Assembly (NCBI GenBank): GCA_002862095.1
Contig: PHSQ01000002.1
Coordinates: 806,001 to 870,000, forward strand
DNA from: Methylocystis sp. KS32
GTDB lineage: Bacteria > Pseudomonadota > Alphaproteobacteria > Rhizobiales > Beijerinckiaceae
Direction: 5' to 3'
Length of the DNA stretch: 64,000 nucleotides
Position 1 is the first letter of the stretch; each line of letters opens with the position of its first letter. Position numbers and translations under genes: made by a program. The notes beneath the pieces were generated by a model. That model saw only the letters and a list, made by a program, of their open reading frames with translations. It made no database searches and had not been told where the DNA came from. This document shows, in pieces, positions 1-9,089 of this stretch.

Positions 1-2
1 TC

Positions 3-344
3 GATCGCTTGGACGCCGCCGGCATGAAGATGGAGGGTGATCCCTTCGCAAGCGATCTTATCCCCTCGCATTCCCATCTTTTCGGCGCCTGGGTCGAAGC
101 GGGCCTCTTGGGCGGAGTGTTCTGGATCGGGGTCCTGATCGCAGGCGTCATGGCGCTCTATCGCGTGCTCAAGATCAACGATCCGCCGATTTCATTGGTC
201 GCCCTTTTGCTGTTCGACCTGCTATGGACCATATTGTTTTCGCCCTTCGGGCTGGATCAGCGCTTTTGGACGAGCTTGAAAATATCTATCGTTCTGTGGG
301 TTTTGCGCCCGCGAGAGCGCAAGGACGAAAAGGGACGGACATAA
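3..344 (+). CDS. O-antigen ligase/polymerase family protein, C-terminal part (5' end outside window)
   Basis: The reading frame is open from the left edge, so this is the C-terminal end of a longer membrane protein. About 114 codons are visible. They hold a short periplasmic-type loop with an SHSHLFGAWVEAG motif, then hydrophobic segments around GGVFWIGVLIAGVMALY, ISLVALLLFDLLWTILF and ISIVLWVL, and a charged tail. The 'H-S/N-x-(Y/F)-L...E-x-G-x-x-G' arrangement is typical of Wzy_C/O-antigen ligase proteins that join or polymerise lipid-linked sugars in the inner membrane. Its stop is one base before the ATG of a glycosyltransferase, consistent with a polysaccharide operon. Family assignment rests on the partial sequence and context. 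Confidence 0.7.
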   Translation, partial: DRLDAAGMKMEGDPFASDLIPSHSHLFGAWVEAGLLGGVFWIGVLIAGVMALYRVLKINDPPISLVALLLFDLLWTILFSPFGLDQRFWTSLKISIVLWVLRPRERKDEKGRT

Positions 345-345
345 A

Positions 346-1152
346 ATGAAATTCTCGATCGTCACCATCTCCTTCAATCAGGCCGAATTTCTCGAGCGCA
401 CGATCCGCTCGGTGCTCGATCAGCAGGGCGTCGAAATCGAATATATCGTCGTCGATCCCGGCTCGACCGACGGCAGTCGCGAAATCATCGAGCGCTATCG
501 CGATCGCATCGCGCACATAATTTTTGAAAAGGACCAAGGGCCGGCCGACGGCTTGAACAGGGGCTTCGCCAAAGCAAGCGGAGAGATTTATGGTTATTTG
601 AATTCCGACGACACATTCGAGCCAAACGCATTAAAGACGGTCGAAAATTATTTCATCGATCATCCCGATGTTGATGTCGTGTGCGGACATTGCTGGGTGA
701 CCGACCGCCACGATAACCGCTTGCGCAAGGGCTGGTCGGAGCCGTTCACACGCCTCTCCGCCGCTTATGGCGCCAGCGTGCAAATGCAGCCCTCGACCTT
801 CATTCGTCGACAAGCCTTTTTGAACTCGGGAGGATTTAACATTGAAAACCGCCGTTCTTGGGACGGGGAATTACTCCTGAGTTTGTTTCTATCGGGTGCG
901 CGGATCGAGATCATGGACGCTATTCTCAGCACCTTTCGCTTGCACGAGGTGAGTATTACAAATAGCGGCGCCTTAGGCGATTTGCTTGAGATTTCATCGC
1001 GCGAAAGTTTCGAACGGCTCATGGGACGCAAACGGCGCTTTTTCGATAAGCCTATCGCCTTTGTGTTGCGCGTCTGGAAGCATCTTCGCAGGCCTCGCGC
1101 ATTGGCGGAGCGCCTTATTAAGGGCCCCATCTATTTGCGAGGCGTCCGATGA
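346..1152 (+). CDS. glycosyltransferase family 2
   Basis: A 268-residue GT-A fold glycosyltransferase. It opens with KFSIVTISFNQAEFLERTI, the usual GT2 nucleotide-sugar binding start. VVDPGSTDGS (about 35-44) follows, and the metal-binding aspartates are in NSDDTF (about 86-91). A QMQPSTFIRR segment near residue 146 matches GT2 enzymes of capsule or O-antigen loci. It probably transfers one sugar from an NDP-sugar to a lipid-linked glycan on the cytoplasmic face. The ATG starts two bases after the upstream stop, so the two genes are cotranscribed. Donor and acceptor cannot be read from sequence. Confidence 0.88.
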   Translation: MKFSIVTISFNQAEFLERTIRSVLDQQGVEIEYIVVDPGSTDGSREIIERYRDRIAHIIFEKDQGPADGLNRGFAKASGEIYGYLNSDDTFEPNALKTVENYFIDHPDVDVVCGHCWVTDRHDNRLRKGWSEPFTRLSAAYGASVQMQPSTFIRRQAFLNSGGFNIENRRSWDGELLLSLFLSGARIEIMDAILSTFRLHEVSITNSGALGDLLEISSRESFERLMGRKRRFFDKPIAFVLRVWKHLRRPRALAERLIKGPIYLRGVR

Positions 1153-1165
1153 TGTCCAGAGTATT

Positions 1166-1366
1166 ATGATTCCGCTAGATTCAGCCAAATCCAAGCCCCT
1201 CGAGGGCGGACCCAGCTTCAGCCTGGGCAGCCGGGTCTATTGGACGGCCGACGACAGGGTAATGGATATTCCCCTGCGCATCACGCGCAGCCGCAGGCCC
1301 CGCGTAGCAACGGAAGCCCGCCACGGGACAATCGTCAGATTTTATTCATCAGGATGGGCTTCATGA
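1166..1366 (+). pseudogene. possible remnant of a WcaF-type acetyltransferase (N-terminus only)
   Basis: A 66-codon frame beginning at an ATG carries KPLEGGPSFSLGSRVY, which resembles the N-terminal signature of putative colanic-acid-type (WcaF) LbH acetyltransferases (xPLxGGPSFSLGNRLxR). After about 24 residues the similarity stops, and none of the membrane-proximal helix or hexapeptide repeats of that family follow. It lies between a glycosyltransferase and an FkbM methyltransferase, the right kind of locus for such a gene. I read it as a deletion remnant; the match is from memory of the family. Confidence 0.35.
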
Positions 1367-2142
1367 ATTTCTCGCGTCTAATTCTGCGCCTGCGCAAGCT
1401 CCTTGCCGCTACGACAACGCCGCTGTTCGCCCGTGCGCTGCGTCACGGCGTGGCGGCTAGCATGGAACATGGGGAGGCGTTGGCCCGGTTCGACTTCGAC
1501 TTTGTTGTGGACGTCGGGGCCAACAAGGGACAGTTTGCCCTCTTCATAAGAAACCGGTTTCCCCAGGCTCGCATTGTCAGTTTCGAACCTCTCGAACGCC
1601 CTGCCTCGATCCTCAAGTCCGTGTTTCGGGGGGATGCCGCGCTGCGCATCGTGCAGGCGGCAATAGGGCCTCTCAGAGAGCGGCGTTTTATGAATGTAAC
1701 GGAGAAGGATGATTCGTCTTCTTTTCTGGATATAAGCCAAATCCAAGCGGACGTATTCGGAACCCGCACGATTGAAAAGCATGAAGTCTCCTGCGGGCCT
1801 CTATCTGATTTTCTCAAAATCGAAGACCTTGGCGCTCGCAATCTTTTGAAAATCGACACCCAAGGCTATGAATTAGAGGTATTAAAGGGATCGGAAGAAA
1901 TTCTCGATTGCTTTGAAGCCGTTTATTGTGAACTTTCCTATGTCGAACTATACAAGAGCCAGCCCCTAGCGAGCGAGGTGATATGCTATTTGCTGGATAG
2001 GGGATTTCACTTGGCCGGCGTTTTTAATCAGGCGTCTTCTCCTGCGCAGGAAGCGCTACAAGCCGATATGTTGTTTCTCAGAACTGGGAAAATGTCTGCG
2101 GGTCGTTTGCATGCTGATCGACCCACATTAATAAGCGAATGA
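1363..2142 (+). CDS. FkbM family SAM-dependent methyltransferase
   Basis: A 259-residue protein from the ATG at 1363, which has an AGGA about nine bases upstream; the frame is open to 1240, but the extra residues are low-complexity and unlike the family. The SAM-binding motif I is VDVGANKGQFA (about 49-59), followed by SFEPLERP (motif II). NLLKIDTQGYELEVLKGSE is the hallmark FkbM motif IV. Members O-methylate sugars, often capping or modifying polysaccharides or glycolipids. Placement among glycosyltransferases supports methylation of a surface glycan sugar. Confidence 0.88.
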   Translation: MNFSRLILRLRKLLAATTTPLFARALRHGVAASMEHGEALARFDFDFVVDVGANKGQFALFIRNRFPQARIVSFEPLERPASILKSVFRGDAALRIVQAAIGPLRERRFMNVTEKDDSSSFLDISQIQADVFGTRTIEKHEVSCGPLSDFLKIEDLGARNLLKIDTQGYELEVLKGSEEILDCFEAVYCELSYVELYKSQPLASEVICYLLDRGFHLAGVFNQASSPAQEALQADMLFLRTGKMSAGRLHADRPTLISE

Positions 2143-2305
2143 TTTAGGACCCAGTTGGCGCCTCGACAGGCCTACGAGTTTCAATTGGCGAGGTCGCTGT
2201 AATTGGAGCACGGGGGTCGCGTTTCGTGATCTCGCTCCGTGGACCGTTTATGTCGGCAACCCCGCGATTGAAAAGCGGAAGCGCCGATCTACGCTTGGAT
2301 GAAAA

Positions 2306-3238
2306 ATGAAATCCACAACACCCGTGGCAGATATTACTATCGTAATTCTTACCCACGATGAGGAGGTCCACATTGAGCGTGCGATACGCTCAATGGCTCC
2401 TATTGCCGCGAGAGTCTTCGTTGTCGACTCCTTCTCGACCGACCGCACCGTCGAACTTGCGCGCGCCGCTGGCGCTCATGTCGTTCAAAACAAATTCGTC
2501 AACCACGCGCAGCAATTCCAATGGGCGCTGGACCATCTCCCCATCCAGTCCGAATGGATCATGCGGCTCGACGCCGACGAAACGCCGACGCCGGAATTGA
2601 TCGAGGAAATCAAGCAAAAACTGCCGCATCTTCCCCCGGAGGCGACCGGCGTAAACCTCAAGCGACGTCATATTTTCATGGGGCGTTGGATCAAGCATGG
2701 CGGCCGCTATCCGCTCACGCTTTTGCGTATCTGGCGTAAGGACGCCGCGACAATCGAGCAGCGCTGGATGGATGAGCATATGGTGTTGCTTCATGGCCGC
2801 GCTATCACATTCCAGCACGACTTTTGCGACGAGAATCTCAACGACCTCGCCTTCTTCACCGTAAAGCACAATAAATACGCGACCCGAGAGGCGATCGACC
2901 GGCTAAACGCCGAATACGGCCTCTTTCCACGCGACGAAGCAGTGGAGAAAGGCGCGAGCAGCTTGCAGGCGCGGCTCAAGCGGCTGGTGAAAGAGCGCTT
3001 TTACAACCGCCTTCCCTTTGGTGTTGGCCCGCTCGCCTATTTTCTCTGGCGCTATATCTTCCAGCTTGGGTTTCTCGATGGGCGCGAGGGGCTTATCTAT
3101 CACTGCCTGCAAGGCTTCTGGTATCGCTTTCTGGTTGAGGCGCGCGTAATGGAATTGCGTCGCGAGATCGCACACGCCTCCGACAAGGCGGCCATCAAGG
3201 CGCAACTCGCGAGGTCTACTGGTCTTTCAATAGAATAG
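2306..3238 (+). CDS. glycosyltransferase family 2 (LPS core WaaE/KdtX-like)
   Basis: A 310-residue GT2 enzyme. ITIVILTHDEEVHIERAI opens the GT-A fold, VVDSFSTDRTVELA follows at about 39-52, and the metal-binding motif is RLDADETPTPEL with D89-A-D91. The 'THNEE..I...L.S' start, the DSFSTD loop and the LDADE motif are typical of the WaaE/KdtX group, which adds glucose or related sugars to LPS core or polysaccharide. The C-terminal third contains hydrophobic YFLWRYIFQLGFLDG and suggests membrane association. It is followed convergently by a GT4 gene on the other strand. Confidence 0.85.
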   Translation: MKSTTPVADITIVILTHDEEVHIERAIRSMAPIAARVFVVDSFSTDRTVELARAAGAHVVQNKFVNHAQQFQWALDHLPIQSEWIMRLDADETPTPELIEEIKQKLPHLPPEATGVNLKRRHIFMGRWIKHGGRYPLTLLRIWRKDAATIEQRWMDEHMVLLHGRAITFQHDFCDENLNDLAFFTVKHNKYATREAIDRLNAEYGLFPRDEAVEKGASSLQARLKRLVKERFYNRLPFGVGPLAYFLWRYIFQLGFLDGREGLIYHCLQGFWYRFLVEARVMELRREIAHASDKAAIKAQLARSTGLSIE

Positions 3239-3262
3239 CGCGCTTCAAGATTTAAATACTCG

Positions 3263-4510
3263 TCACAATTGGGTCATTTGCGCGCCGGCGGCGCGGTTTT
3301 TCGGTGTGGCGGCATCCTTGTCGCCGATTTCGCGCTCGATCAGTTTCAATAGCTCCATCGCATTGTTCTCCATGTCGAAGCGCGAGAGAAAAGCTTGCCG
3401 CGCTCTTGTCCCCATGGCTGCCCGCTCCTCACAAGTTGTTTCCAACATTTCTCGCAGTCCACGGGTTATGCCTTCGATATCGTCGTTCACGACAATCCCG
3501 GCCGCATCGGCCTCGATCTCCCGCCAGATGTTCACCTTATTGGTGATCAACACCGGCCGCGCCAGCGCCATGGCCTCGACAATGACCATGCCAAAGCTCT
3601 CGTGATGCGACGGCAGCACGAAGAATTCCGCCGCGCGAAAGGCGCCCCATTTGGCGTCGCCGGTCAACATTCCGGGCCAGTGAATTCGCTGGCCGATTCC
3701 AAGATTCTCGGCTCGCTTTCTTAAGGGGGCTACGAGACCAACCTGGTCCGGTCCGGCGATCACGAGATCGAATTCTGGATATTGGTTCGCGAGCCCCGCG
3801 AAGGCGTCGATCAGAAGATCGACGCCTTTTACTTCGTGAATGCGGCTCAAGAACAAAATCGACCTCCGGCCACGGGCCGAAGGAGTCTTCTCGAAGAAGG
3901 AATTCAGCTGCGCGGCGGGGTCGCCCGTTACATCGCTTGTTCCATATCCCACGACAAATTCCCGCGCGACATAGGGGTCGAAGGAGCGAGACGCCAGGAT
4001 CTTCTCTTCCTCGCAAGTAAATAACACCCCCCTCGCGTCGCGCAGAACTCTATGCTCGAAGAGCCTCCAAAACAGCGACTTTAAAAACGCCTTCCTTGGA
4101 TAGGCCTTATTGAACCAGGGACCGAGCATTCCGTGGGTGAACACGAAATAAGGCGTCCTTGACCCGCGCAAGGCCCGCCAACCGCCAAAAGAGGCATAAT
4201 TCCAAAGACCATTTACGATGACCGCATCGTAATTCGACGCATTTCGTCTCAGCCAATCGACGAGGCGGGGCGTATATCCATATCGCAACCAAGGAACGAG
4301 GCGGCGAAGCGCCCCATGCCATCGCCCCTCGGCGCCAACGGCGAATGTCTTGACGGGCGAATTGAGGACCCAGGGCGCATGGGGCGGATCGAGGCAAACG
4401 ATATGCGTGTCATGCCCGTTACGGAACCAAACCTTGGAGCTGGAAACAACACCCTCGATTGGTCCGCCCCCACGAGGATCGACGGAGGAGATTACGTGCA
4501 AAATTTTCAT
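3263..4510 (-). CDS. glycosyltransferase family 4 (GT-B)
   Basis: A 415-residue retaining GT-B glycosyltransferase. The N-terminal domain starts KILHVISSVDPRGGGPIEG, giving the glycine-rich acceptor-domain loop. The C-terminal domain has ILFLSRIHEVKGVDLLIDAF and the donor-binding E-x7-E type motif in PSHHESFGMVIVEAMALARP. It belongs to the WcaI/WbaZ-like group 1 transferases that extend lipid-linked oligosaccharides. It is on the minus strand, downstream of the beta-barrel and fucose synthase genes, so those three form one minus-strand series. Substrate unknown. Confidence 0.9.
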   Translation of the reverse strand: MKILHVISSVDPRGGGPIEGVVSSSKVWFRNGHDTHIVCLDPPHAPWVLNSPVKTFAVGAEGRWHGALRRLVPWLRYGYTPRLVDWLRRNASNYDAVIVNGLWNYASFGGWRALRGSRTPYFVFTHGMLGPWFNKAYPRKAFLKSLFWRLFEHRVLRDARGVLFTCEEEKILASRSFDPYVAREFVVGYGTSDVTGDPAAQLNSFFEKTPSARGRRSILFLSRIHEVKGVDLLIDAFAGLANQYPEFDLVIAGPDQVGLVAPLRKRAENLGIGQRIHWPGMLTGDAKWGAFRAAEFFVLPSHHESFGMVIVEAMALARPVLITNKVNIWREIEADAAGIVVNDDIEGITRGLREMLETTCEERAAMGTRARQAFLSRFDMENNAMELLKLIEREIGDKDAATPKNRAAGAQMTQL

Positions 4511-4854
4511 CGCTAACCCTTGCTGTCCGGAAATGCTGCTTGCAAGAAGATATGCCGAGGTAAACGATACTCCATCAGCCTCGTCTGTTGCACCACGACG
4601 TCGCCGCGTTTGGATTTATCTTGGGCGGCGTGGGCTCAACAAGTCGAAACGGATATCCAATCAACCAGCTTCGAGGCCCCGCGTCTCGACGCCGACTGAA
4701 AGCGCCACGGCGTCATCTCCTCGATATGGTTTGATGATGGCGGTCGAGAATAACATGCAGCGTTCCAGTGATGTAGGCGGCGGGATCGACTTTATTCGCT
4801 TTGCACGTCGCGAGCAGCGCCCAATTTTCGGCTCCGACCTCGTTTGCGGCGAGC
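4511..4854. other. intergenic gap with no gene seen
   Basis: This 344-bp stretch lies between two minus-strand genes and holds only overlapping short frames with no ribosome-binding site or family signature. It probably contains the promoter of the GT4 gene. No hairpin or repeat stood out. Confidence 0.5.
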
Positions 4855-6354
4855 CTAATATTTATAGGTGGCGCCCAGGGCGAACTGATTGCGGGTGAGG
4901 CTTCCGCCCACAACGTTGGACTCGGCCAACACAAGCGTATAGCCGGCTGTAGCTAGGATATTGCGAGCGATTTCATAATTTAATGTCGCACTCGCAGTCC
5001 AATTTTGATCGTGGAGACCGCCGCTTAAAAACGTCATATTGGCAAAGCCGCCGGAAAAAGAGGCGCTCCACTGTTTGGACATGGCATATTGGACGGTCGC
5101 CGTCGCCGCGCTGACAAAGGCCGCGCTGCCGAGCGGATTTCCGAATATGGGCAAGCCGGAATCCTGATAGGTTTCGTCAAGCGCAAGCGAAATGGTCCAG
5201 GCCCTCGTCGGAAACCAACTGATCTTGCCGCCATAAACCGCGCTGGAATGTGAGCCAAATGCGGAATAGGCGTAATCTTGCTGCTGAAAGCCGGCGAAAA
5301 TCTCGCCTTTGAACAGGCTGATACGATCCGTGCCGAGGCCCGCGACCACTCGATAGCCTTCCGAATTATAAATCGTGCCGCTGGTCGGCACATTGGCGGC
5401 GATGATTCCATATCCAGTATCACCGCTAAAATTTCGCGTATTTCCGGTAGCTTCCGTAAAAGCGTAAAGTGCGGGCGAAAAGGAGTAGCCGAGGCGGGCG
5501 GTGACGGTGGTGACGAGACTATCGCGGTAGGACTGCGGCTCCGAACCCGCCGTGGTGTAGAGCGGGTCATAGGAGGTGGCGTAAGTGCTTGCGCTTAGGC
5601 CTACAAAAACCTTATCGAAGGATTTCACGCCCGATAAATACCCGCCCAGCATATTTGAGCGCTGCGGGCTCGAAATTATGCCGTTTCCATATGGGGTGGC
5701 GACAATGCCATTAAAATAGACGTTAGTGATCAAATCATATTCGCCGCCGAGTTTTAGCACCAAATCCCGCTGCACCTCCCAAGCATGGGCAAAGCCCACC
5801 TGCGCGTTGAGGACGTCGGCGCCAGATACAGCGGGGTAAATATTAAAATCGCCGTTCAAGAAAATCGCGGTATGTTGAACGCCGGCGTCGCGTTGGGCGA
5901 TCATCGCCGGCTTTAGCTCAAAACCCGCCGCCGCCACGGGCGCGATGCCTTGCGTCGCGGCGCTTGGCCTCGGCGCCGAAAAAACGTTATCGGTGTAGAC
6001 GCCGCCGACAAACAGGCTCGGGTATAACATCCAGCCTTCCAGCGGCATGCCTTGGTAATCGCGCGTCGGCTTGTCGTTCAAGCTGCGCTGGGACATAGGC
6101 TGCGGCGATAAAAAACCGAGCAGCTCGTCCGTGCCCCCCGGCGGCTGCAGTGTCGGTTGCACCGCCACTTGGGCGACTGCCGGCGACAGCCCCGCGCAGA
6201 AGAAAACACCAAGACACCCAAGAAGAGCCGAGCTCACAGCGGCTGGCGAAGAAGCGGCCGATTTGCGCGTGAACACCAAAAGTCTCACCCTTAAACCAAT
6301 AACGTTATGGCGCGGGCGCCCCCAAAAAGACCCGGCCGAAAAGCCTGGAAGCAC
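4855..6354 (-). CDS. outer-membrane beta-barrel protein (BBP2-like) of the polysaccharide locus
   Basis: Up to 499 residues. The first about 35 residues are likely untranslated or part of an extended signal: a plausible signal peptide core is SSALLGCLGVFFCAGLSPAVAQ near residues 41-62, so translation may begin at a GTG about residue 23. After cleavage the protein shows alternating hydrophobic/polar beta strands rich in Y, G, S and N, ending in ATYKY with a C-terminal aromatic, as in outer-membrane porin-like barrels. Such BBP2 (PF10082-type) proteins are common in exopolysaccharide clusters and may help polymer export. Start site uncertain. Confidence 0.75.
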   Translation of the reverse strand: MLPGFSAGSFWGRPRHNVIGLRVRLLVFTRKSAASSPAAVSSALLGCLGVFFCAGLSPAVAQVAVQPTLQPPGGTDELLGFLSPQPMSQRSLNDKPTRDYQGMPLEGWMLYPSLFVGGVYTDNVFSAPRPSAATQGIAPVAAAGFELKPAMIAQRDAGVQHTAIFLNGDFNIYPAVSGADVLNAQVGFAHAWEVQRDLVLKLGGEYDLITNVYFNGIVATPYGNGIISSPQRSNMLGGYLSGVKSFDKVFVGLSASTYATSYDPLYTTAGSEPQSYRDSLVTTVTARLGYSFSPALYAFTEATGNTRNFSGDTGYGIIAANVPTSGTIYNSEGYRVVAGLGTDRISLFKGEIFAGFQQQDYAYSAFGSHSSAVYGGKISWFPTRAWTISLALDETYQDSGLPIFGNPLGSAAFVSAATATVQYAMSKQWSASFSGGFANMTFLSGGLHDQNWTASATLNYEIARNILATAGYTLVLAESNVVGGSLTRNQFALGATYKY

Positions 6355-6604
6355 GCAAAGCTCGCGCCCTCGCCGGAGCCTTTTGATTTTTTTCAGCGCA
6401 CCGACCGCCGCCGCCCATAAGTCTGAATTTCAGATTAATTTTACCGCGCCAACGCTTGGGGGTCAATAAATCGAAAGGCCGGCGAAGCCGGAAATCCAGC
6501 GGGAACGCGAACATCGCCACGACGGCGGATTGTGCGCGGGAAGGAGCGACTTTGATCACTCCTTCCCATGAAGCCTCGGACGATCGCTGCCGTCACTCGC
6601 CGTT

Positions 6605-7561
6605 TCAGGCGACGCTCTTCCCGTATCGCATCGGCAAATCTTCTTCGTGGGCAAGAAACCATCGGTACGAATCGGCGATGCCTTCCTCGAGCGATATTTC
6701 GGGTTTCCAACCCAACTCGAGAATGCGGCTCGAGTCCATTAATTTGCGCGGCGTCCCGTCGGGTTTCGTTGTGTCGAAAACGAGTTCGCCGTTAAATCCA
6801 ACCGCGCGCGCGACGGTTCTTGCGAGACCAGCGATGGAAATTTCCGAGCCGGCGCCGCAATTGATGTGTTGATACTCGTCGTAATTGTCGAGACAGAACA
6901 CGACGCCGCGCGCAAGATCGTCCACATGTAGGAACTCCCTCAAAGGCGCGCCCGTTCCCCAAACCACGACCCTCTTTCCACCCGCGATTTTCGCCTCATG
7001 AAATTTCCGGATCAGCGCCGGAAGCACATGGCTCGTCGTCAGGTCGAAATTGTCATGAGTGCCATATAAATTGCACGGCATGACAGAAATATAGCGGCGG
7101 CCATATTGTTTACGGTAGGCTTGGCAGAGCTTGATGCCGGCGATCTTGGCGATCGCATACCATTCATTGGTCGGCTCCAACGGGCCCGTCAGCAATGATT
7201 CCTCCTTAATCGGCTGCGGCGCGAATTTCGGATAGATGCAGGATGAGCCGAGAAACACCAGCCGGTTGACGTCGGCTGCATGGGCTGAATGGATGATATT
7301 GGTTTCAATCGCCAGATTGTCATAAATGAATTCGGCGGGAAAAGTGTCATTGGCGTAAATGCCTCCGACTTTGGCCGCGGCGAAGAGGATGGCGTCCGGC
7401 CGATTCTGCTTTAACCAGACCTCCACCGCAATCTGATTGCGAAGATCGACAACGGAGCGATCCGCCTTCAATACCTCATCGCCTCGCTTTTCTAGACATC
7501 TCGTGAGAGCTGACCCTACCATGCCCTTGTGACCGGCAACCCAAATCCGACGTCTTGTCAT
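6605..7561 (-). CDS. fcl: GDP-L-fucose synthase
   Basis: A 318-residue extended short-chain dehydrogenase/reductase that makes GDP-L-fucose from GDP-4-keto-6-deoxymannose by epimerisation and NADPH reduction. The NADP-binding motif is WVAGHKGMVGSAL near the N-terminus. The catalytic Ser is in FLGSSCIYPKFAPQPIKEES, and the Tyr/Lys pair is in NEWYAIAKIAGIKLC. NLYGTHDNFD and PSSHVLPALIRKFHEAK-like features follow. The ATG at 7561 has a GGAG eight bases upstream and is preferred over the ATG at 7582. It supplies fucose donor for the neighbouring transferases, but the usual gmd partner is not visible here. Confidence 0.93.
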   Translation of the reverse strand: MTRRRIWVAGHKGMVGSALTRCLEKRGDEVLKADRSVVDLRNQIAVEVWLKQNRPDAILFAAAKVGGIYANDTFPAEFIYDNLAIETNIIHSAHAADVNRLVFLGSSCIYPKFAPQPIKEESLLTGPLEPTNEWYAIAKIAGIKLCQAYRKQYGRRYISVMPCNLYGTHDNFDLTTSHVLPALIRKFHEAKIAGGKRVVVWGTGAPLREFLHVDDLARGVVFCLDNYDEYQHINCGAGSEISIAGLARTVARAVGFNGELVFDTTKPDGTPRKLMDSSRILELGWKPEISLEEGIADSYRWFLAHEEDLPMRYGKSVA

Positions 7562-7609
7562 CGGCGACGCTCCAAATGCCATAACGACCTTCCCTCAGAA
7601 AAATACTGA

Positions 7610-7810
7610 ATGAGGCCAACGGGAAAATTAAAGCGGAAAAGGCTGGGCATGCGCAAGTGGAAAATGCCTGCAATGAACAATGCGAAGACCAGCCGCCGTC
7701 TCGGCCGGACGCAGAGCATTTCGCTTGATGAAATGATCCGCGAAATGGTCGACGCCGATATTGAGCGCGTCAAGTGCGAGCCCGCGGATGTCGTGGCGCC
7801 GAATCGATAA
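7610..7810 (+). CDS. hypothetical small protein (weakly supported)
   Basis: A 66-codon frame divergent from fcl. The C-terminal part from an ATG at about 7673 has acidic helical character (SLDEMIREMVDADIERVK), which looks protein-like. There is no strong ribosome-binding site and I recognise no family. It could be chance coding in GC-rich DNA. Confidence 0.25.
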   Translation: MRPTGKLKRKRLGMRKWKMPAMNNAKTSRRLGRTQSISLDEMIREMVDADIERVKCEPADVVAPNR

Positions 7811-8581
7811 GCTCAAATCCTTGCAATGCTGTTGCGAGCGCGATTTCTTGCCCATAGGGAGGCGATGAATTTTCGGTTTGCGCTTTTCCGACTTGTTATT
7901 GCGTTGGCGACGCTGATTCAGAAAAGCCCATCGAAGACGATGACGGAAGCCGCAAACTGCGCCGTATTCGCCCATCGTTATCTCCAACAATCAAAACAAT
8001 TCGCTGACGTCGCCTTATGATGCCGACGCGATTACACAAGCTCAAATCTCGGCTTTCGGCAAGCCAGAAGGAGAGCCTTCGCGGGGCGTCGTGTTTGGTC
8101 GAGGACGCAATGGGCGAAGGCGCCGAACAATCCTGCGCGCTTTCGTTTTTCGGACATGCTTCCAAGGCTAAGAGCAACGCGCCCCATTTGGTTGCAAATT
8201 GATGATCGCTTCTTCACCCTCAACCGGGCTGGCGAACCACAGCGGACGATGCGCTTTGCGGATCTCGAACAACCGTCGCCTTTAAGGTCGAAGCCGCGAA
8301 ACTTGGAGCCTGTCGCGCGATGAAAGCCGCGACGGCTTCCCGATCCGGAGAAGAGAGCCGGCCTCACTGGTTTGGAATGCCGGTGAATGCGTCCGACGAC
8401 GTTGCTTCGTGATCGTCGCTCCCGATCCGCTGCCCATATCCCCGGCCGCCATCAGGGGGAAAATCCGCTCAAACCACCGCCCGCATTCGCGGCGCTGGAA
8501 CCCTTTTTGATATGGCGCGACTGCCCCCCCCGGAGATTCCATTCGGAGGATGAGCGCGCTAATATCCGGCGCGGAGCCTAT
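7811..8581. other. long gap with no convincing gene
   Basis: About 770 bp of mutually overlapping short frames on both strands, none with a signal, motif or good ribosome-binding site. It separates the polysaccharide cluster from the HiPIP/cytochrome-porin pair and may contain decayed sequence. Confidence 0.45.
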
Positions 8582-8791
8582 TCATGCCTTCCAGATGCGA
8601 CACCAACCATTCGCGCTTATTTCTCCGGCCACTGACTTGCAAGCGTTCGGCGAGATGAACAAGCTGCAATTGGCGCAATTTTGATCTACCTTGGGAGAAT
8701 CGCGATAGCTCACCGAACCCTTCGACGCCTTGGCGGCGAGCGCGGCGCCCGCGCCAAATCCCAGGAAGGAGAACACGCTCGCGGCGCCCAA
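8582..8791 (-). CDS. high-potential iron-sulfur protein (HiPIP)-like; 5' part out of frame
   Basis: The mature part has four cysteines in QNCANCSLFISPNACKSV and NGWCRIWKA, spaced C-x2-C-x8-C-x12-C. With the terminal G-W-C this matches HiPIPs, small periplasmic [4Fe-4S] electron carriers exported by Tat. In this frame the only start is TTG at 8791, without a Shine-Dalgarno and inside the signal peptide. The frame continues upstream as APRRKVLLGAA, a Tat motif, but meets TGA at 8825-8827. An ATG at 8839-8841 with GGGAG eight bases upstream starts a different frame, MAVNSDKSQ. One extra base in the A-run at 8820-8823 would join the two, so the intact gene probably spans 8582-8841. Confidence 0.7.
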   Translation of the reverse strand: MGAASVFSFLGFGAGAALAAKASKGSVSYRDSPKVDQNCANCSLFISPNACKSVAGEISANGWCRIWKA

Positions 8792-9020
8792 AAGGACTTT
8801 ACGGCGCGGCGCCTTTGGCTTTTGTCAGAATTCACGGCCATGACATTTTCTCCCAAGAAGGGTCACTGCTTTCGCATGTGCGATGTGGCGGTTTGGCCAC
8901 AGCTTCAAACCAAATCAGCAACCGCCTTGATGATTTGATCTAAGACAATAAAATGGAACCGAATCAGGATCATATATTCTGTTGCCGGCTGAATGGGCGT
9001 GAGCGGAGCGTTCATTCCGA

Positions 9021-9036
9021 AAGACTTGAAAGTCTT
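9021..9036. promoter_or_regulatory. perfect 16-bp palindrome upstream of cytochrome-porin gene
   Basis: AAGACTT-GA-AAGTCTT is a perfect inverted repeat about 54 bp before the start codon at 9090, in the divergent interval between the HiPIP-like and Cyc2-like genes. It could be an operator for one or both; no regulator is identified. Confidence 0.4.
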
Positions 9037-9089
9037 AGCCGGTTAGTGCGTCATAATGCCGCTGGTTCGCAGTTGCGAAGGAACGCGAT

